Position numbers and translations under genes: made by a program. From an uncultured Holdemanella sp. (GTDB lineage Bacteria > Bacillota_I > Bacilli_A > Erysipelotrichales > Erysipelotrichaceae): DNA of 13,493 bases. Numbering within the stretch: the stretch's first letter is position 1; the number at the start of each line of letters is the position of its first letter. The stretch lies in the NCBI GenBank assembly GCA_900754615.1, contig CAAEDN010000108.1:1-13493 (forward strand), written 5' to 3'. This document shows positions 1 to 7,631 of this stretch, piece by piece. Below the pieces are notes generated by a model. That model saw nothing but the letters and a program-made list of their open reading frames with translations, was not told where the DNA came from and did no database searches.

Positions 1-75
1 GCGCGTTGGAGAAACGGTTAACTCACATGCCTTTCACGCATGCATTCACGGGTTCGAATCCCGTACGCGTCACCA
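1..75 (+). tRNA. tRNA-Glu (anticodon UUC), lacking its first base
   Basis: The cloverleaf can be drawn by eye. The anticodon stem is CATGC/GCATG (26-30 and 38-42) around the loop CTTTCAC, which puts anticodon TTC at 33-35. The T arm is ACGGG/CCCGT around TTCGAAT. The D stem is GAG/CTC. The acceptor 3' strand ACGCGTC (65-71) is followed by discriminator A and an encoded CCA (73-75). The 5' strand GCGCGT at 1-6 is tRNA positions 2-7, so only base 1 is missing at the window edge. It reads GAA/GAG codons. It may be the last gene of a tRNA cluster lying to the left, since a terminator follows 12 bases later. Confidence 0.96.
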
Positions 76-87
76 TTTTTCAAACAT

Positions 88-111
88 AGTCCGAAAGGAC
101 TTCTTTTTTTT
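88..111 (+). terminator. Intrinsic terminator of the tRNA-Glu transcript
   Basis: A perfect 5-bp stem AGTCC/GGACT (88-92 and 97-101) closes a GAAA tetraloop and is followed directly by TC and a run of nine T on the plus strand. It lies 12 bases after the tRNA CCA end, so it should stop the tRNA transcript. Confidence 0.85.
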
Positions 112-123
112 GCCTTTTTTCAA

Positions 124-153
124 GAAAAAAACCTTCCCATTCAATAGAAGGTT
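124..153 (-). terminator. Intrinsic terminator of the GntR-ROK-MATE operon
   Basis: On the minus strand, AACCTTC and GAAGGTT (147-153 and 130-136) form a 7-bp stem with a 10-base loop, followed by a run of T (125-131). The stem includes the first two bases of the stop codon of the MATE gene. It faces the tRNA terminator at 88-111, so the two converging transcripts are both stopped in a gap of about 75 bp. Confidence 0.8.
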
Positions 154-1516
154 AAAATTCATTTACTATATTATGTATCCATATTCCTTTTTTCACTAAT
201 GTGATTCCAAGTATAGCTTTAGGAATATCCACACATTGTACAAGTAGATATACATTAAATATTGGCAAATCTGTAAAACGAGTTAAGCATAAAGCCACCA
301 TAAACGTAAATATAAATGTATATCCGCTATCAAAGAAAAAAGTCAATAATGTTTTTCCACCAGCTCGCATTGTAAAATAGCTACTGTAATACAATGAAAT
401 AATCGGAAGCATACAAGCTGAGATTCTCAACAAAGAAGAAGCCAAGTTTTTCACTTCTACAGAAGTGTTATATATTTGTGGAATAAAAGGTGAGCATCCA
501 AACAAAGCAACACCAATACAAAGACACATTATAAAATTCATAAACACCATTTTAAGATCGCAATCTTTGGCATATTCAATTTCACCAGCTCCAAGTCTTT
601 GACCCACAATGATTGAAATGGAATTTCCCATCGCATAACATATAATCATAAAGAAATTGGTTACTGTTGTCGTAATATTAATGGCAGCTACTGCAGCCAG
701 TCCCCTTGTGGAATAGCATTGAGAAATCAACGCAATAGAGATTGACCATAATATTTCATTGCATAATAAAGGCATACCTCTTTTGACAACATTCATAAAT
801 ATATCCGAAGATATCTTATTCAAATGCATCGCATCTCTTAAATATTCATTCTTATATCCTGCAGTTATATTTATACTCATTTCCACCACACGAGAAACCA
901 CCGTACCAATTGCCGCACCAATAACGCCAAGTCTAGGAAACCCAAAATTTCCAAAAATCAAAATATAGTTGATACAAAAATTCACGATAACCGCAATCAC
1001 ACTTGCTTTCATTGGTAAAACCGTATTCCCGGTTTCTCTTAGCGAAGAAGAATATACCTGTGTTATCGCAAACGGAATAAGACCAATCAACATAACATTC
1101 ATATATTGCATGCCATAATCCAACGTTTTCAAGCTGTCTTCTGGATTGTCATTTAAATACAAGGAAATTAATGAAGATCCGAACAATTTAAATATACAAA
1201 TCGAAAGTATCGAAATCAAAATGCCTATGATCATTTTTATACGGAAACAATTATGAACTCCATCCTTATTTCCACGTCCATAGAACTGTGCTAAAAATAT
1301 CCCTGCTCCAGACATAGCTCCAAATACGCTCACATTAAACACTTGAAACAATTGATTCGATATGGACACACCACTCATGGATAACGTACCTAACTGTCCA
1401 ATCATAATATTATCCAATAAACTAGCCAAGTTAGTGAATCCATTCTGAATCACGATTGGTATACACACAATCAATACCATTCTATAAAATTTTTTATCCC
1501 CAATTAATGATTTCAT
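152..1516 (-). CDS. MATE family multidrug/metabolite efflux transporter
   Basis: A 454-aa polytopic membrane protein with about twelve hydrophobic segments arranged as two MatE halves, the usual length and layout of the NorM/DinF-type MATE family. Such proteins export organic cations, drugs or metabolites in exchange for Na+ or H+. N-terminal family features include the stretch around PIVIQNGFTNLASLLDNIMIGQLG (residues about 20-43) and the GAGIFLAQFYGRG region (about 70-82). The start is well supported by GGGAGG a few bases upstream. It is the last gene of the GntR-ROK-MATE operon, 36 bp after the kinase gene, and its stop codon sits inside the terminator hairpin. Co-transcription with a UTRA regulator and a sugar-type kinase suggests export of a specific small molecule rather than general drug resistance, but the substrate cannot be read from the sequence. 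Confidence 0.93.
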   Translation of the reverse strand: MKSLIGDKKFYRMVLIVCIPIVIQNGFTNLASLLDNIMIGQLGTLSMSGVSISNQLFQVFNVSVFGAMSGAGIFLAQFYGRGNKDGVHNCFRIKMIIGILISILSICIFKLFGSSLISLYLNDNPEDSLKTLDYGMQYMNVMLIGLIPFAITQVYSSSLRETGNTVLPMKASVIAVIVNFCINYILIFGNFGFPRLGVIGAAIGTVVSRVVEMSINITAGYKNEYLRDAMHLNKISSDIFMNVVKRGMPLLCNEILWSISIALISQCYSTRGLAAVAAINITTTVTNFFMIICYAMGNSISIIVGQRLGAGEIEYAKDCDLKMVFMNFIMCLCIGVALFGCSPFIPQIYNTSVEVKNLASSLLRISACMLPIISLYYSSYFTMRAGGKTLLTFFFDSGYTFIFTFMVALCLTRFTDLPIFNVYLLVQCVDIPKAILGITLVKKGIWIHNIVNEF

Positions 1517-1552
1517 GCTCTTCCTCCCTTATGTAAGAAATACCGAGAACAT

Positions 1553-2392
1553 TTAATAATTCTCGGTATTATTATTGTAGTAATACAATGCACCTAATAA
1601 ATTAGCGTCATTGTTAAATTTACACGCCTGTATCTCAGGAATTTTCAAAGTAGAAAACCACGGCTTTACGCAGTTCATATTTTCTTTGATGCACGCAATC
1701 AATTTTGGTTGTGCCGATATTCCTCCACCAATCAAGATTGTATCCACATCTAACAATAATTGAATATTACTCAACATCCAAGCTAAATTTCCACAGAATT
1801 CGTTGAATCCTGCATATACTTTTTCATTATCAAGACTATCAAACAATTCCTTTCCGGTTAAACCCGTTGCACGTTTCAACCCATCTTTTCCAAAATAGGC
1901 AGCCATCGTATTCTTGTACGTCTTCTCTTTATCCATATGTGCATCTGAGTATTCTCCAGCTAATAAATGAGAACCTTCATATACCTTATGATCGATTACG
2001 ATGCCCATTCCTATGTATGTACCTAACACAACAACAAGTGCATTTTTAGAATTTTGTAAATTTCCAAAGCTCAACTCTGCCCAAGTTGCACATCTGCCAT
2101 CATTTTCCAAAGTTACCTTACAATTCTTTATTTTCATAATTTTATCTTTTAAAGGATACTCTGAAAGAAATGAAAGCTTACCCGTAATATAAGCATTCGA
2201 ATGATCTTCATTCATAATACCAGGCATGCTGATGGCAATCCCAGTATAATCAAAAGGCAAAGAACAGATAGATTCTATAATATCTTGCGTTGTTTGTGGT
2301 GTAGTATATTCGCCTTTTTGAAGAAAACATCCCGCATCATTACATAAGCCATATTTAATATTGGTTCCACCAATATCAATTGTTAATATCAT
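1553..2392 (-). CDS. ROK family protein (putative sugar kinase)
   Basis: A 279-aa single-domain ROK protein of the actin-like ATPase fold. The N-terminal phosphate-binding motif is DIGGTN (residues 6-11). The expected catalytic aspartate is in LENDGRC (D98). A second phosphate motif, GTYIGMGI (124-131), has Tyr where most ROK proteins have Gly. GGGIS at 222-226 belongs to the adenosine-binding part. ROK kinases phosphorylate glucose, N-acetylmannosamine, beta-glucosides and related sugars. The usual zinc-binding CxCGxxGC cluster and its preceding His are absent: after GEY (147-149) comes a short, cysteine-free segment. There is no N-terminal helix-turn-helix, so it is kinase-like, not a ROK repressor. 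Its ATG overlaps the regulator stop codon (ATGA). No good ribosome binding site is visible, which suggests translational coupling. The substrate is unknown. Confidence 0.88.
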   Translation of the reverse strand: MILTIDIGGTNIKYGLCNDAGCFLQKGEYTTPQTTQDIIESICSLPFDYTGIAISMPGIMNEDHSNAYITGKLSFLSEYPLKDKIMKIKNCKVTLENDGRCATWAELSFGNLQNSKNALVVVLGTYIGMGIVIDHKVYEGSHLLAGEYSDAHMDKEKTYKNTMAAYFGKDGLKRATGLTGKELFDSLDNEKVYAGFNEFCGNLAWMLSNIQLLLDVDTILIGGGISAQPKLIACIKENMNCVKPWFSTLKIPEIQACKFNNDANLLGALYYYNNNTENY

Positions 2393-3111
2393 AATTTTTG
2401 AGACGTTGAAATTGTGTAACTATATAAATCACCACGATAGTAACACATTGTATATTCCATCTTTCTTTCTTTTTCATCGAACGAAACACGTTTACGCACC
2501 AATACAGGCTGGTCCTTACGTATTTTTAAAGCTAAGCACACTTCTTCACTTGGATTCATCGCCGAAAACTCTTCATCAATACGTACCGGAGAACCAATAG
2601 CTTCATATACGGATTGTGTATGCTCCTGTAAATCTAAAGGTAAATCTAAACCCAAAGGAAAATAAGATACAAAATAAACTAGAAGAACATCATCAGCCGT
2701 ACGAACTCTTCGTACACAATACATCATTTCTTCTGGTAATCCAAACAATGCACGTGTCTTATCATCTGGTATTTCCTTTGTGATATGGAAAGCTTGAGTT
2801 CCTGGCACTCTGCCCAATGCAATCATTTCATCTGTAAAACTACGGATATGGGATAACTCCTCCTTAATTTTAGGTCGAAATGTTACAAACGTACCTTTTC
2901 CACGGCCACGTTTTACCATACCCTCTTGCTCTAATTCTAAAATAGCTTGTCGAGCCGTAATTCTTGAAACATCATAAATCTGTTGAATTTCCATTTCACT
3001 ATCAACGCGGTCCCCTAAAGATAAAACACCATTTTGGATATCTTCTTTATAAAATTCCTTAATTTGTTTATAGTAAGGAAGGTGACCGGACGTTGTATCC
3101 AATTTATGCAT
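2389..3111 (-). CDS. GntR family transcriptional regulator, HutC/UTRA type
   Basis: A 240-aa regulator. Residues about 11-76 form a GntR winged helix with the recognition segment DVSRITARQAILELEQEG (47-64) and the wing RGRGKGTFV (68-76). Residues about 88-235 form a UTRA ligand-binding domain, which in this family binds sugar phosphates, amino sugars or histidine-pathway compounds. GAGGAG lies about 8 bases upstream of the ATG. A near-consensus promoter and a palindrome overlapping its -10 box lie just upstream, so self-repression of the whole GntR-ROK-MATE operon is likely. The stop overlaps the ROK start by 4 bases. The ligand is plausibly the substrate or product of the ROK kinase, which is inference. 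Confidence 0.93.
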   Translation of the reverse strand: MHKLDTTSGHLPYYKQIKEFYKEDIQNGVLSLGDRVDSEMEIQQIYDVSRITARQAILELEQEGMVKRGRGKGTFVTFRPKIKEELSHIRSFTDEMIALGRVPGTQAFHITKEIPDDKTRALFGLPEEMMYCVRRVRTADDVLLVYFVSYFPLGLDLPLDLQEHTQSVYEAIGSPVRIDEEFSAMNPSEEVCLALKIRKDQPVLVRKRVSFDEKERKMEYTMCYYRGDLYSYTISTSQKL

Positions 3112-3129
3112 AATATGATCTCCTCATTA

Positions 3130-3149
3130 ATATTTGTTATAACAATTAT
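3130..3149. promoter_or_regulatory. Candidate GntR operator palindrome
   Basis: The 12-bp core TTGTTATAACAA (3134-3145) is a perfect palindrome. The symmetry extends to 20 bp (3130-3149) with a single mismatched pair (3133/3146). It overlaps the -10 box and the expected transcription start of the GntR operon, the usual position for a repressor site. AT-rich palindromes of this length are typical of GntR-family operators. Assignment to this GntR protein is by position only. Confidence 0.65.
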
Positions 3150-3174
3150 AGGATATTTCTTCTTCGCTTGTCAA
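3145..3174 (-). promoter_or_regulatory. Sigma-A-type promoter of the GntR-ROK-MATE operon
   Basis: On the minus strand there is a consensus -35 TTGACA (3169-3174) and a consensus -10 TATAAT (3145-3150) with an 18-bp spacer. Transcription would start at about 3138 and give a short 5' leader. The -35 box and spacer lie within the last codons of the upstream metallophosphoesterase gene. Confidence 0.85.
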
Positions 3175-3766
3175 TTTCAATCCATTCATCTAATGTCATT
3201 GGAACATAATCACTGTACATACAGAAACAATTTATCAGTTGACAAGGCACATTCTCCAATTGTCCATCACTAATTCGTGAATGCTTTTGATTTTGAATAT
3301 AATCTTGATATGCATCCAAAAATTGTTGATCCTGTGTTTTATGAATGTGTCCATGCAACATAAATGTTTTTGGATTTCCATCCTCATCTCTGCGATATTG
3401 CCCATTGTAACAAGCAATCGGATAATGAGATAAAACTACTTTTCGTTTATTCTCATTTAATTCTGCATAATCCTTGATCCAAACAAAGCGAGAAGCATCA
3501 AAGTTTTTATCATCCAAGAAACGATCATGATTTCCACGAATCAAATAAATTTTCCCCTTTAATTCATCCAAGATCTCTTTTGTCTCCTTCGCATTTCCCC
3601 ACGAAAAATCCCCAAGCACAACAACTTCATCGTTTTTTCTTACTTTACTATTCCATTGATCAATCATATATTCATTCATTTGATCAATATCTTCAAATCC
3701 TCTTTGATCCATTTTTTCATTCAAAGAACGATGAAAAAAATGTGTATCCGCAATATAATAACGCAT
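3146..3766 (-). CDS. Calcineurin-like metallophosphoesterase
   Basis: A 206-aa cytosolic protein with the complete dimetal phosphoesterase motif set: DTH (D7, H9), GDF (G52-D53), GNHD (78-81), H114 in LSHYP, and GHIH (G139, H140, H142). The family hydrolyses phosphomonoesters or phosphodiesters with Mn2+ or similar metals. The compact size and the HFFHRSLNE and HYP...GHIH arrangement match the small uncharacterised phosphoesterases common in Firmicutes. The substrate is unknown. GAAAGGA lies about 12 bases upstream of the ATG. No convincing promoter is seen in the 43 bp before it, so it may depend on read-through past the hairpin at 3791-3816 or on a promoter inside the lipoprotein gene. No terminator follows, because the GntR promoter and operator occupy its 3' end. 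Confidence 0.92.
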   Translation of the reverse strand: MRYYIADTHFFHRSLNEKMDQRGFEDIDQMNEYMIDQWNSKVRKNDEVVVLGDFSWGNAKETKEILDELKGKIYLIRGNHDRFLDDKNFDASRFVWIKDYAELNENKRKVVLSHYPIACYNGQYRRDEDGNPKTFMLHGHIHKTQDQQFLDAYQDYIQNQKHSRISDGQLENVPCQLINCFCMYSDYVPMTLDEWIEIDKRRRNIL

Positions 3767-3790
3767 CTATCAATTCATCCTTTCAAACAA

Positions 3791-3816
3791 GAAAATAGCG
3801 GAAAACCCGCTATTTT
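3791..3816 (-). terminator. Probable terminator after the lipoprotein gene
   Basis: A 10-bp perfect stem AAAATAGCGG/CCGCTATTTT (3792-3801 and 3807-3816) has a 5-base loop. On the minus strand the U-tract is the end of the stem plus TTTTCTTGTTTG, so it is moderate rather than strong. The lipoprotein stop codon (3810-3812) lies inside the stem. It probably ends the ABC transporter operon, perhaps partially, allowing some read-through into the phosphoesterase gene. Confidence 0.65.
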
Positions 3817-4322
3817 GTCATACACGCAAATCCTTCTGTTTTATAAACGTTTTGCGTCTTTTTTAAACTTACATAATCCGATTGGGCTTCCCCCTGATCC
3901 AACAAACCATTCTCAATCAGTGTGTCAATATCTGCAGTTTTAAAATTCATTTCAACCGTTACTTCTACCTGTTTATCTTTTAATTGCGTAGAAACATGAA
4001 CACCTTCAATTGAATTATACTTTTCATCCAAAGATGAATTAATTTTTGTTTGAATCTGCTCAGAATTCATGTCTTCTGTTATACCTAAATCAGAAAAATT
4101 CATCGCAAAGACCTGTGTCATTTTCTGAATTTTGTCACCCTTTGCCTCAAAAGTAACCTGTTGTGAAGAATCATTTTTACAATCAATCACCATTGTTTTA
4201 TTTACTTTTTTTGTTGTAACAGGCGCCTTATTTACAGATTTTTTCTTTTGATTTGTTATATCACTCAATTTTGTACAGCCACATAAAAGTAGACTTACAC
4301 ATAACAAATATTGAATTCGCAT
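3810..4322 (-). CDS. Small lipoprotein, DUF1307/YehR-like
   Basis: A 170-aa secreted lipoprotein. A short hydrophobic signal peptide ends at LCGC, with the lipidated cysteine at residue 16. Next come a Lys/Thr-rich linker (about 24-43) and a folded domain with the pattern GDKIQKMTQ, a central Tyr in EKYNSIEGV, and VSLKKTQNVYKTEGF near the end. This pattern resembles the DUF1307 (YehR) lipoprotein family, whose function is not established. I recognise it by pattern only, with moderate certainty. AAGGGGG lies about 8 bases upstream of the ATG. It starts 29 bp after the aminotransferase stop with no terminator between, so it is probably the last gene of the T-box-controlled operon. A role at the cell surface beside the amino acid transporter is possible but unproven. 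Confidence 0.75.
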   Translation of the reverse strand: MRIQYLLCVSLLLCGCTKLSDITNQKKKSVNKAPVTTKKVNKTMVIDCKNDSSQQVTFEAKGDKIQKMTQVFAMNFSDLGITEDMNSEQIQTKINSSLDEKYNSIEGVHVSTQLKDKQVEVTVEMNFKTADIDTLIENGLLDQGEAQSDYVSLKKTQNVYKTEGFACMTK

Positions 4323-4351
4323 AAGTATACCCCCTTACGGAATTCATTTTA

Positions 4352-5443
4352 TCATGAAATCAAATGTTCATCCACAAAGTTTGTTAGTTCACTCAACCCG
4401 TTCTTAAACAAAAAGCTATCTTGAGCAAGGCCTAAACGAAAATAATACTCTTTATCAAAGCATGAACCTGGAACAAAGAAAATCCCTTTTTCCACAAGCA
4501 ACAATTTTGCAAAGCTCTCACTCTTTAACTCAAAACCATATTTTAGAAAACACACCGTACCCCCCTTAGGTAAGATACATTCAAAGTTTGGATTGCACTT
4601 CAACCATTCCGTTACTATTGCTTTATTTTTCAAAATTATACTTTTAGCTCTATCAATCAATATATCCTTATGTTTCAAAGCTATAAGTCCTAATTTATCT
4701 ACTAATGGCCCTGTTGAAATCATGGAGTAATCCCGTCTAATATTGATCTGATGAATCACATCTTCATTCGCCTTTACCCAGCCTAGTCTTAATCCTGCAA
4801 GCGAAAAGACTTTACTTAAGCTAGATGTTGATATCCCTTTTTCATATATATCACTGATTGAAAGTTCATCATTTAAACCACGATAAACCTCATCACAAAG
4901 AATATAAATATCATTTACTCTACACAAGTCAATAAGACGCATCAGAAATTGTTTTGAATACTCCGTACCTGTTGGATTAGAAGGATTATTTAAAATAATC
5001 ATTTTCGTATTTGAGTTGATATATTGTTCAAAAGATTCAATATCCACTTGCCAATCCCTCTCACGCAACCCAATCACATGAACCTTGCATCCAATCGATT
5101 TAGGTATATCAACAAACTGCTGATAGCCAGGAACAACTGTGATAACTTCATCCTCTTTTTCCAACAATGTATTCATCACTAATTCATTTGCTTGCAAACA
5201 ACCTTGTGCCGTTGTAACATTATCAATCGTTCCACTTTTATATAAAGATAAAATCGCTTTTTTTAAATCAATATCTCCAGTAATCTGGCCATAATCAAGG
5301 GTAAGGCCTTTAAAATCCAATGATTCTAAATCTAATAATTCTTGTAACGTCAAAGCTTTAACACAAGTATCTGTCAAATTATAGATGGCATCATATTCAT
5401 AATCATTCATCCATTGCTCCACTTTGAAATCTGGTAATCTCAT
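4352..5443 (-). CDS. PLP-dependent aminotransferase, class I/II
   Basis: A 363-aa fold-type I aminotransferase, slightly short for the family (about 380-400). Key residues are in place: G81 in AQGCLQANEL (cofactor phosphate region), the NNPSNPTG motif (152-159), D184 and Y187 in CDEVYRGL, the Schiff-base lysine K211 in SSLSKVFS, and R219 in GLRLGW. It should move an amino group between an amino acid and a 2-oxo acid. The ATG overlaps the ATPase gene stop (ATGA) and AAGGTG lies upstream, so it is the fourth gene of the T-box operon. The context suggests it acts on the amino acid brought in by the transporter. It also resembles aminotransferase-fold enzymes that are not true transaminases, so the exact reaction is open. 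Confidence 0.9.
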   Translation of the reverse strand: MRLPDFKVEQWMNDYEYDAIYNLTDTCVKALTLQELLDLESLDFKGLTLDYGQITGDIDLKKAILSLYKSGTIDNVTTAQGCLQANELVMNTLLEKEDEVITVVPGYQQFVDIPKSIGCKVHVIGLRERDWQVDIESFEQYINSNTKMIILNNPSNPTGTEYSKQFLMRLIDLCRVNDIYILCDEVYRGLNDELSISDIYEKGISTSSLSKVFSLAGLRLGWVKANEDVIHQINIRRDYSMISTGPLVDKLGLIALKHKDILIDRAKSIILKNKAIVTEWLKCNPNFECILPKGGTVCFLKYGFELKSESFAKLLLVEKGIFFVPGSCFDKEYYFRLGLAQDSFLFKNGLSELTNFVDEHLIS

Positions 5444-6171
5444 TCGTAGAACACCTTACTCAAGAAATCCTTAGCGCGATCCGATTGAGGATTCTCAAAA
5501 AACTTTTCACTTGTATTTTCTTCAACAATTTCTCCTTGATCCAAAAAGACAACTCGAGTTCCTACCTTTCTCGCAAATCCCATTTCATGTGTAACCACAA
5601 CCATTGTCATTCCTTGCTTACCAAGATCTTTCATAACTTCAAGCACTTCCTTGATCATTTCAGGATCCAATGCACTTGTAGGTTCATCAAACAACATGAT
5701 ATCCGGATTCATACATAAGGCTCTTGCAATCGCTACACGCTGTTTTTGTCCACCTGATAAATTATTAGGATATGCATCCTTTTTGTCTGACAAACCAACT
5801 CTTTCTAAATATTTCAAAGCCGTTTTTTCTGCTTCTTCATCACTTTTATTTAAGACTTCCACCTGAGCAAGCTTACAATTTTGTAAAACTGACATATTTG
5901 GAAATAAATTAAAATGCTGAAATACAAATCCCATGCGATTTCTTTGTTCACGAAACTTCTTTTCATCACTCGGATTCATCCATTCATCATCCAAATAGAT
6001 TTTTCCTGTGTCCACATGCTCCAATCCATGAATACATCTTAACAATGTACTTTTACCAGATCCACTTGGGCCAATCAAAGAAATAATATCCCCTTTGTTG
6101 ACTTCTAAGCTCACATTCTTTAGGGCGCGCGTTTTATCAAATTTTTTTGAAACATTATCTACTCTAATCAC
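5440..6171 (-). CDS. Polar amino acid ABC transporter ATP-binding protein
   Basis: A 243-aa ATPase of the GlnQ/HisP/ArtP class. Walker A is GPSGSGKST (34-42), followed by a Q-loop in FVFQHFNLFPNMSVLQN, the signature LSGGQKQRVAIARAL, Walker B IMLFDEPTSALDPE, and the H-loop in VVVTHEMGFA. These are near-identical to those of polar amino acid importers. It powers the permease encoded just upstream. It begins with GTG at 6171, inside the end of the permease gene (8-bp overlap), with GAGG about 10 bases before it. The coupling implies co-ordinated synthesis of the two subunits. The substrate cannot be told from the ATPase. Confidence 0.96.
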   Translation of the reverse strand: MIRVDNVSKKFDKTRALKNVSLEVNKGDIISLIGPSGSGKSTLLRCIHGLEHVDTGKIYLDDEWMNPSDEKKFREQRNRMGFVFQHFNLFPNMSVLQNCKLAQVEVLNKSDEEAEKTALKYLERVGLSDKKDAYPNNLSGGQKQRVAIARALCMNPDIMLFDEPTSALDPEMIKEVLEVMKDLGKQGMTMVVVTHEMGFARKVGTRVVFLDQGEIVEENTSEKFFENPQSDRAKDFLSKVFYE

Positions 6172-6847
6172 TTACAGCCAACCTCTTTTCCACTTTACTT
6201 CCAATATAAGAAACAATACAAGTCATAATCAAATAGAATATAGCCGCAAGCATATATGGAGACATAACATCATAATACTCTGCCCCAATCACTTGAGCTC
6301 CCTTTAAAAGTTCTACAGCACCAATACAACTAATCAGCGAACTATCTTTAATCAATGTGATAAATTCACTAATCAATGGTGGAACCACACGTTTAAATGC
6401 CTGTGGCAAAATAACAAGCTTCATGGTCTTCCAGTTCGATAATCCTAAAGTTTCACAGGCTTCCCATTGTCCTTTATCTACACCATTAATACCCGAACGA
6501 AGTAATTCTGTCTGATAGGCGCCAGAGTTGATGCTCAATGCAATCATACCGATCACGATTGGATTGATTCTTAAAACATTGCCAGTAAAAGCTGTATAAA
6601 TAGATGGAATAACAGAGAAAATAATCAGTATCTGTAGCAACAATGGAGTCCCACGAATAATTGTGACATACACAAAAGCTATCGCCCTAGGCACTTTATG
6701 TTTACTTCTTCTTCCACTGGCTCCTAGAATTCCAAGCACTAAACCAATTAAAAGGGAAAGCGCTGCAATCGCAACCGACAACAGCGCACCCTTTGCTAAA
6801 TAGAGTATATTCTCTAATGTAAACACCTGATCAATCGCAACAAACAT
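6164..6847 (-). CDS. Polar amino acid ABC transporter permease
   Basis: A 227-aa integral membrane protein of the HisM/GlnP type with about five membrane segments. It carries the cytoplasmic EAA-type coupling loop EACETLGLSNWKTMKLVILPQA (about residues 133-154), which docks on the ATPase, and the family motifs IRGTPLLLQ (about 83-91) and SAYQTE-like NSGAYQTELLRSGI. Only one permease gene is present, so the channel is probably a homodimer. AAAGGTGG lies upstream of the ATG. It lies 16 bp after the binding-protein gene and overlaps the ATPase gene, so all three belong to one operon. Confidence 0.96.
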   Translation of the reverse strand: MFVAIDQVFTLENILYLAKGALLSVAIAALSLLIGLVLGILGASGRRSKHKVPRAIAFVYVTIIRGTPLLLQILIIFSVIPSIYTAFTGNVLRINPIVIGMIALSINSGAYQTELLRSGINGVDKGQWEACETLGLSNWKTMKLVILPQAFKRVVPPLISEFITLIKDSSLISCIGAVELLKGAQVIGAEYYDVMSPYMLAAIFYLIMTCIVSYIGSKVEKRLAVSD

Positions 6848-6863
6848 ACACTTTCCACCTTTT

Positions 6864-7631
6864 CTATTTTGTTTCTAACGGAGATAAACCATACTTTTTA
6901 CATAACTTGTCATAATCATCACTAGCCAAGAATTTCTTTATGCATTTATTGATTTTTTTAATGACATCCTTATTTCCTTTTTTCGCAATGACATAATTTT
7001 GTTCATCCATCAATGACTCATCTAACATTTTAAATTCGCCACTCTTAACATAATTTTTAGCTACACCTAAATCTACAATAGCCGCATCATATTGGTTCGC
7101 ACTTAACGCATTCATAATATCTTGCACATTCTTTAATCCTGTTACCTTCGCATCCTTTACTTCTTTTGCAGCAGCCTCACCTGTAGCACCTGTTTGAGCT
7201 ACTAAAGATTTTCCTTCCAAATCCGAAACAGAAGCAATATCTGAATCTTTTGGAACGACTGCAACCTGACTTGAACCTAAATATGGGTCTGACCATTCAA
7301 CTTTACGTTTTGAATCATAAGTAAATCCTGAAATACCTAAATCAATCTGATCACCTTGAAGCTGAGTAATGATATTATCGAAATCCATCTTCTTTAATTC
7401 CAATTTGTAAGTTACTCCTTCTTCTTCACTTAAATATTCTTCAAAGCATTTCATCATATCTGGATCAAATCCAACGATATCCCCCTTCTTATTTTCTGAT
7501 TCATAAGGCGCATAATCTGGAGAAATTCCTACGGTTAAAACCTTTTTATCACTTGATGCTGAACCACTTGAGCATCCTGCCATTGTCAAAGCTGTTAAAG
7601 CTGCCATTCCTAGTTTAATAATTTTTTTCAT
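6864..7631 (-). CDS. Amino acid ABC transporter substrate-binding lipoprotein
   Basis: A 255-aa extracellular solute-binding protein of family 3. The signal peptide ends at MAGC, with lipidated Cys20, followed by a Ser-rich linker. The mature domain opens with LTVGISPDYAPYE, has GFDPDMMKCFEE, and carries ISGFTYDSKRKVEWSDPY, whose Arg lies at the position that usually binds the substrate alpha-carboxylate. GATGEAAAKE follows at the hinge. It captures an amino acid outside the membrane and delivers it to the permease. AAAGGTAGG lies about 9 bases upstream of the ATG. The start overlaps the stop of a short upstream frame (7628-7696). Specificity among polar amino acids cannot be assigned from sequence alone. 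The T-box upstream ties expression to one tRNA. Confidence 0.95.
   Translation of the reverse strand: MKKIIKLGMAALTALTMAGCSSGSASSDKKVLTVGISPDYAPYESENKKGDIVGFDPDMMKCFEEYLSEEEGVTYKLELKKMDFDNIITQLQGDQIDLGISGFTYDSKRKVEWSDPYLGSSQVAVVPKDSDIASVSDLEGKSLVAQTGATGEAAAKEVKDAKVTGLKNVQDIMNALSANQYDAAIVDLGVAKNYVKSGEFKMLDESLMDEQNYVIAKKGNKDVIKKINKCIKKFLASDDYDKLCKKYGLSPLETK

Noticed and set aside
4251..4262. Second GntR operator copy inside the lipoprotein gene
   Set aside because: Only the left half of the palindrome matches and it is inside a coding region, so it is most likely chance.
5651..5866. Plus-strand open frames opposite the ABC transporter ATPase
   Set aside because: They are antisense to a protein with complete ATPase motifs and have no family features of their own.
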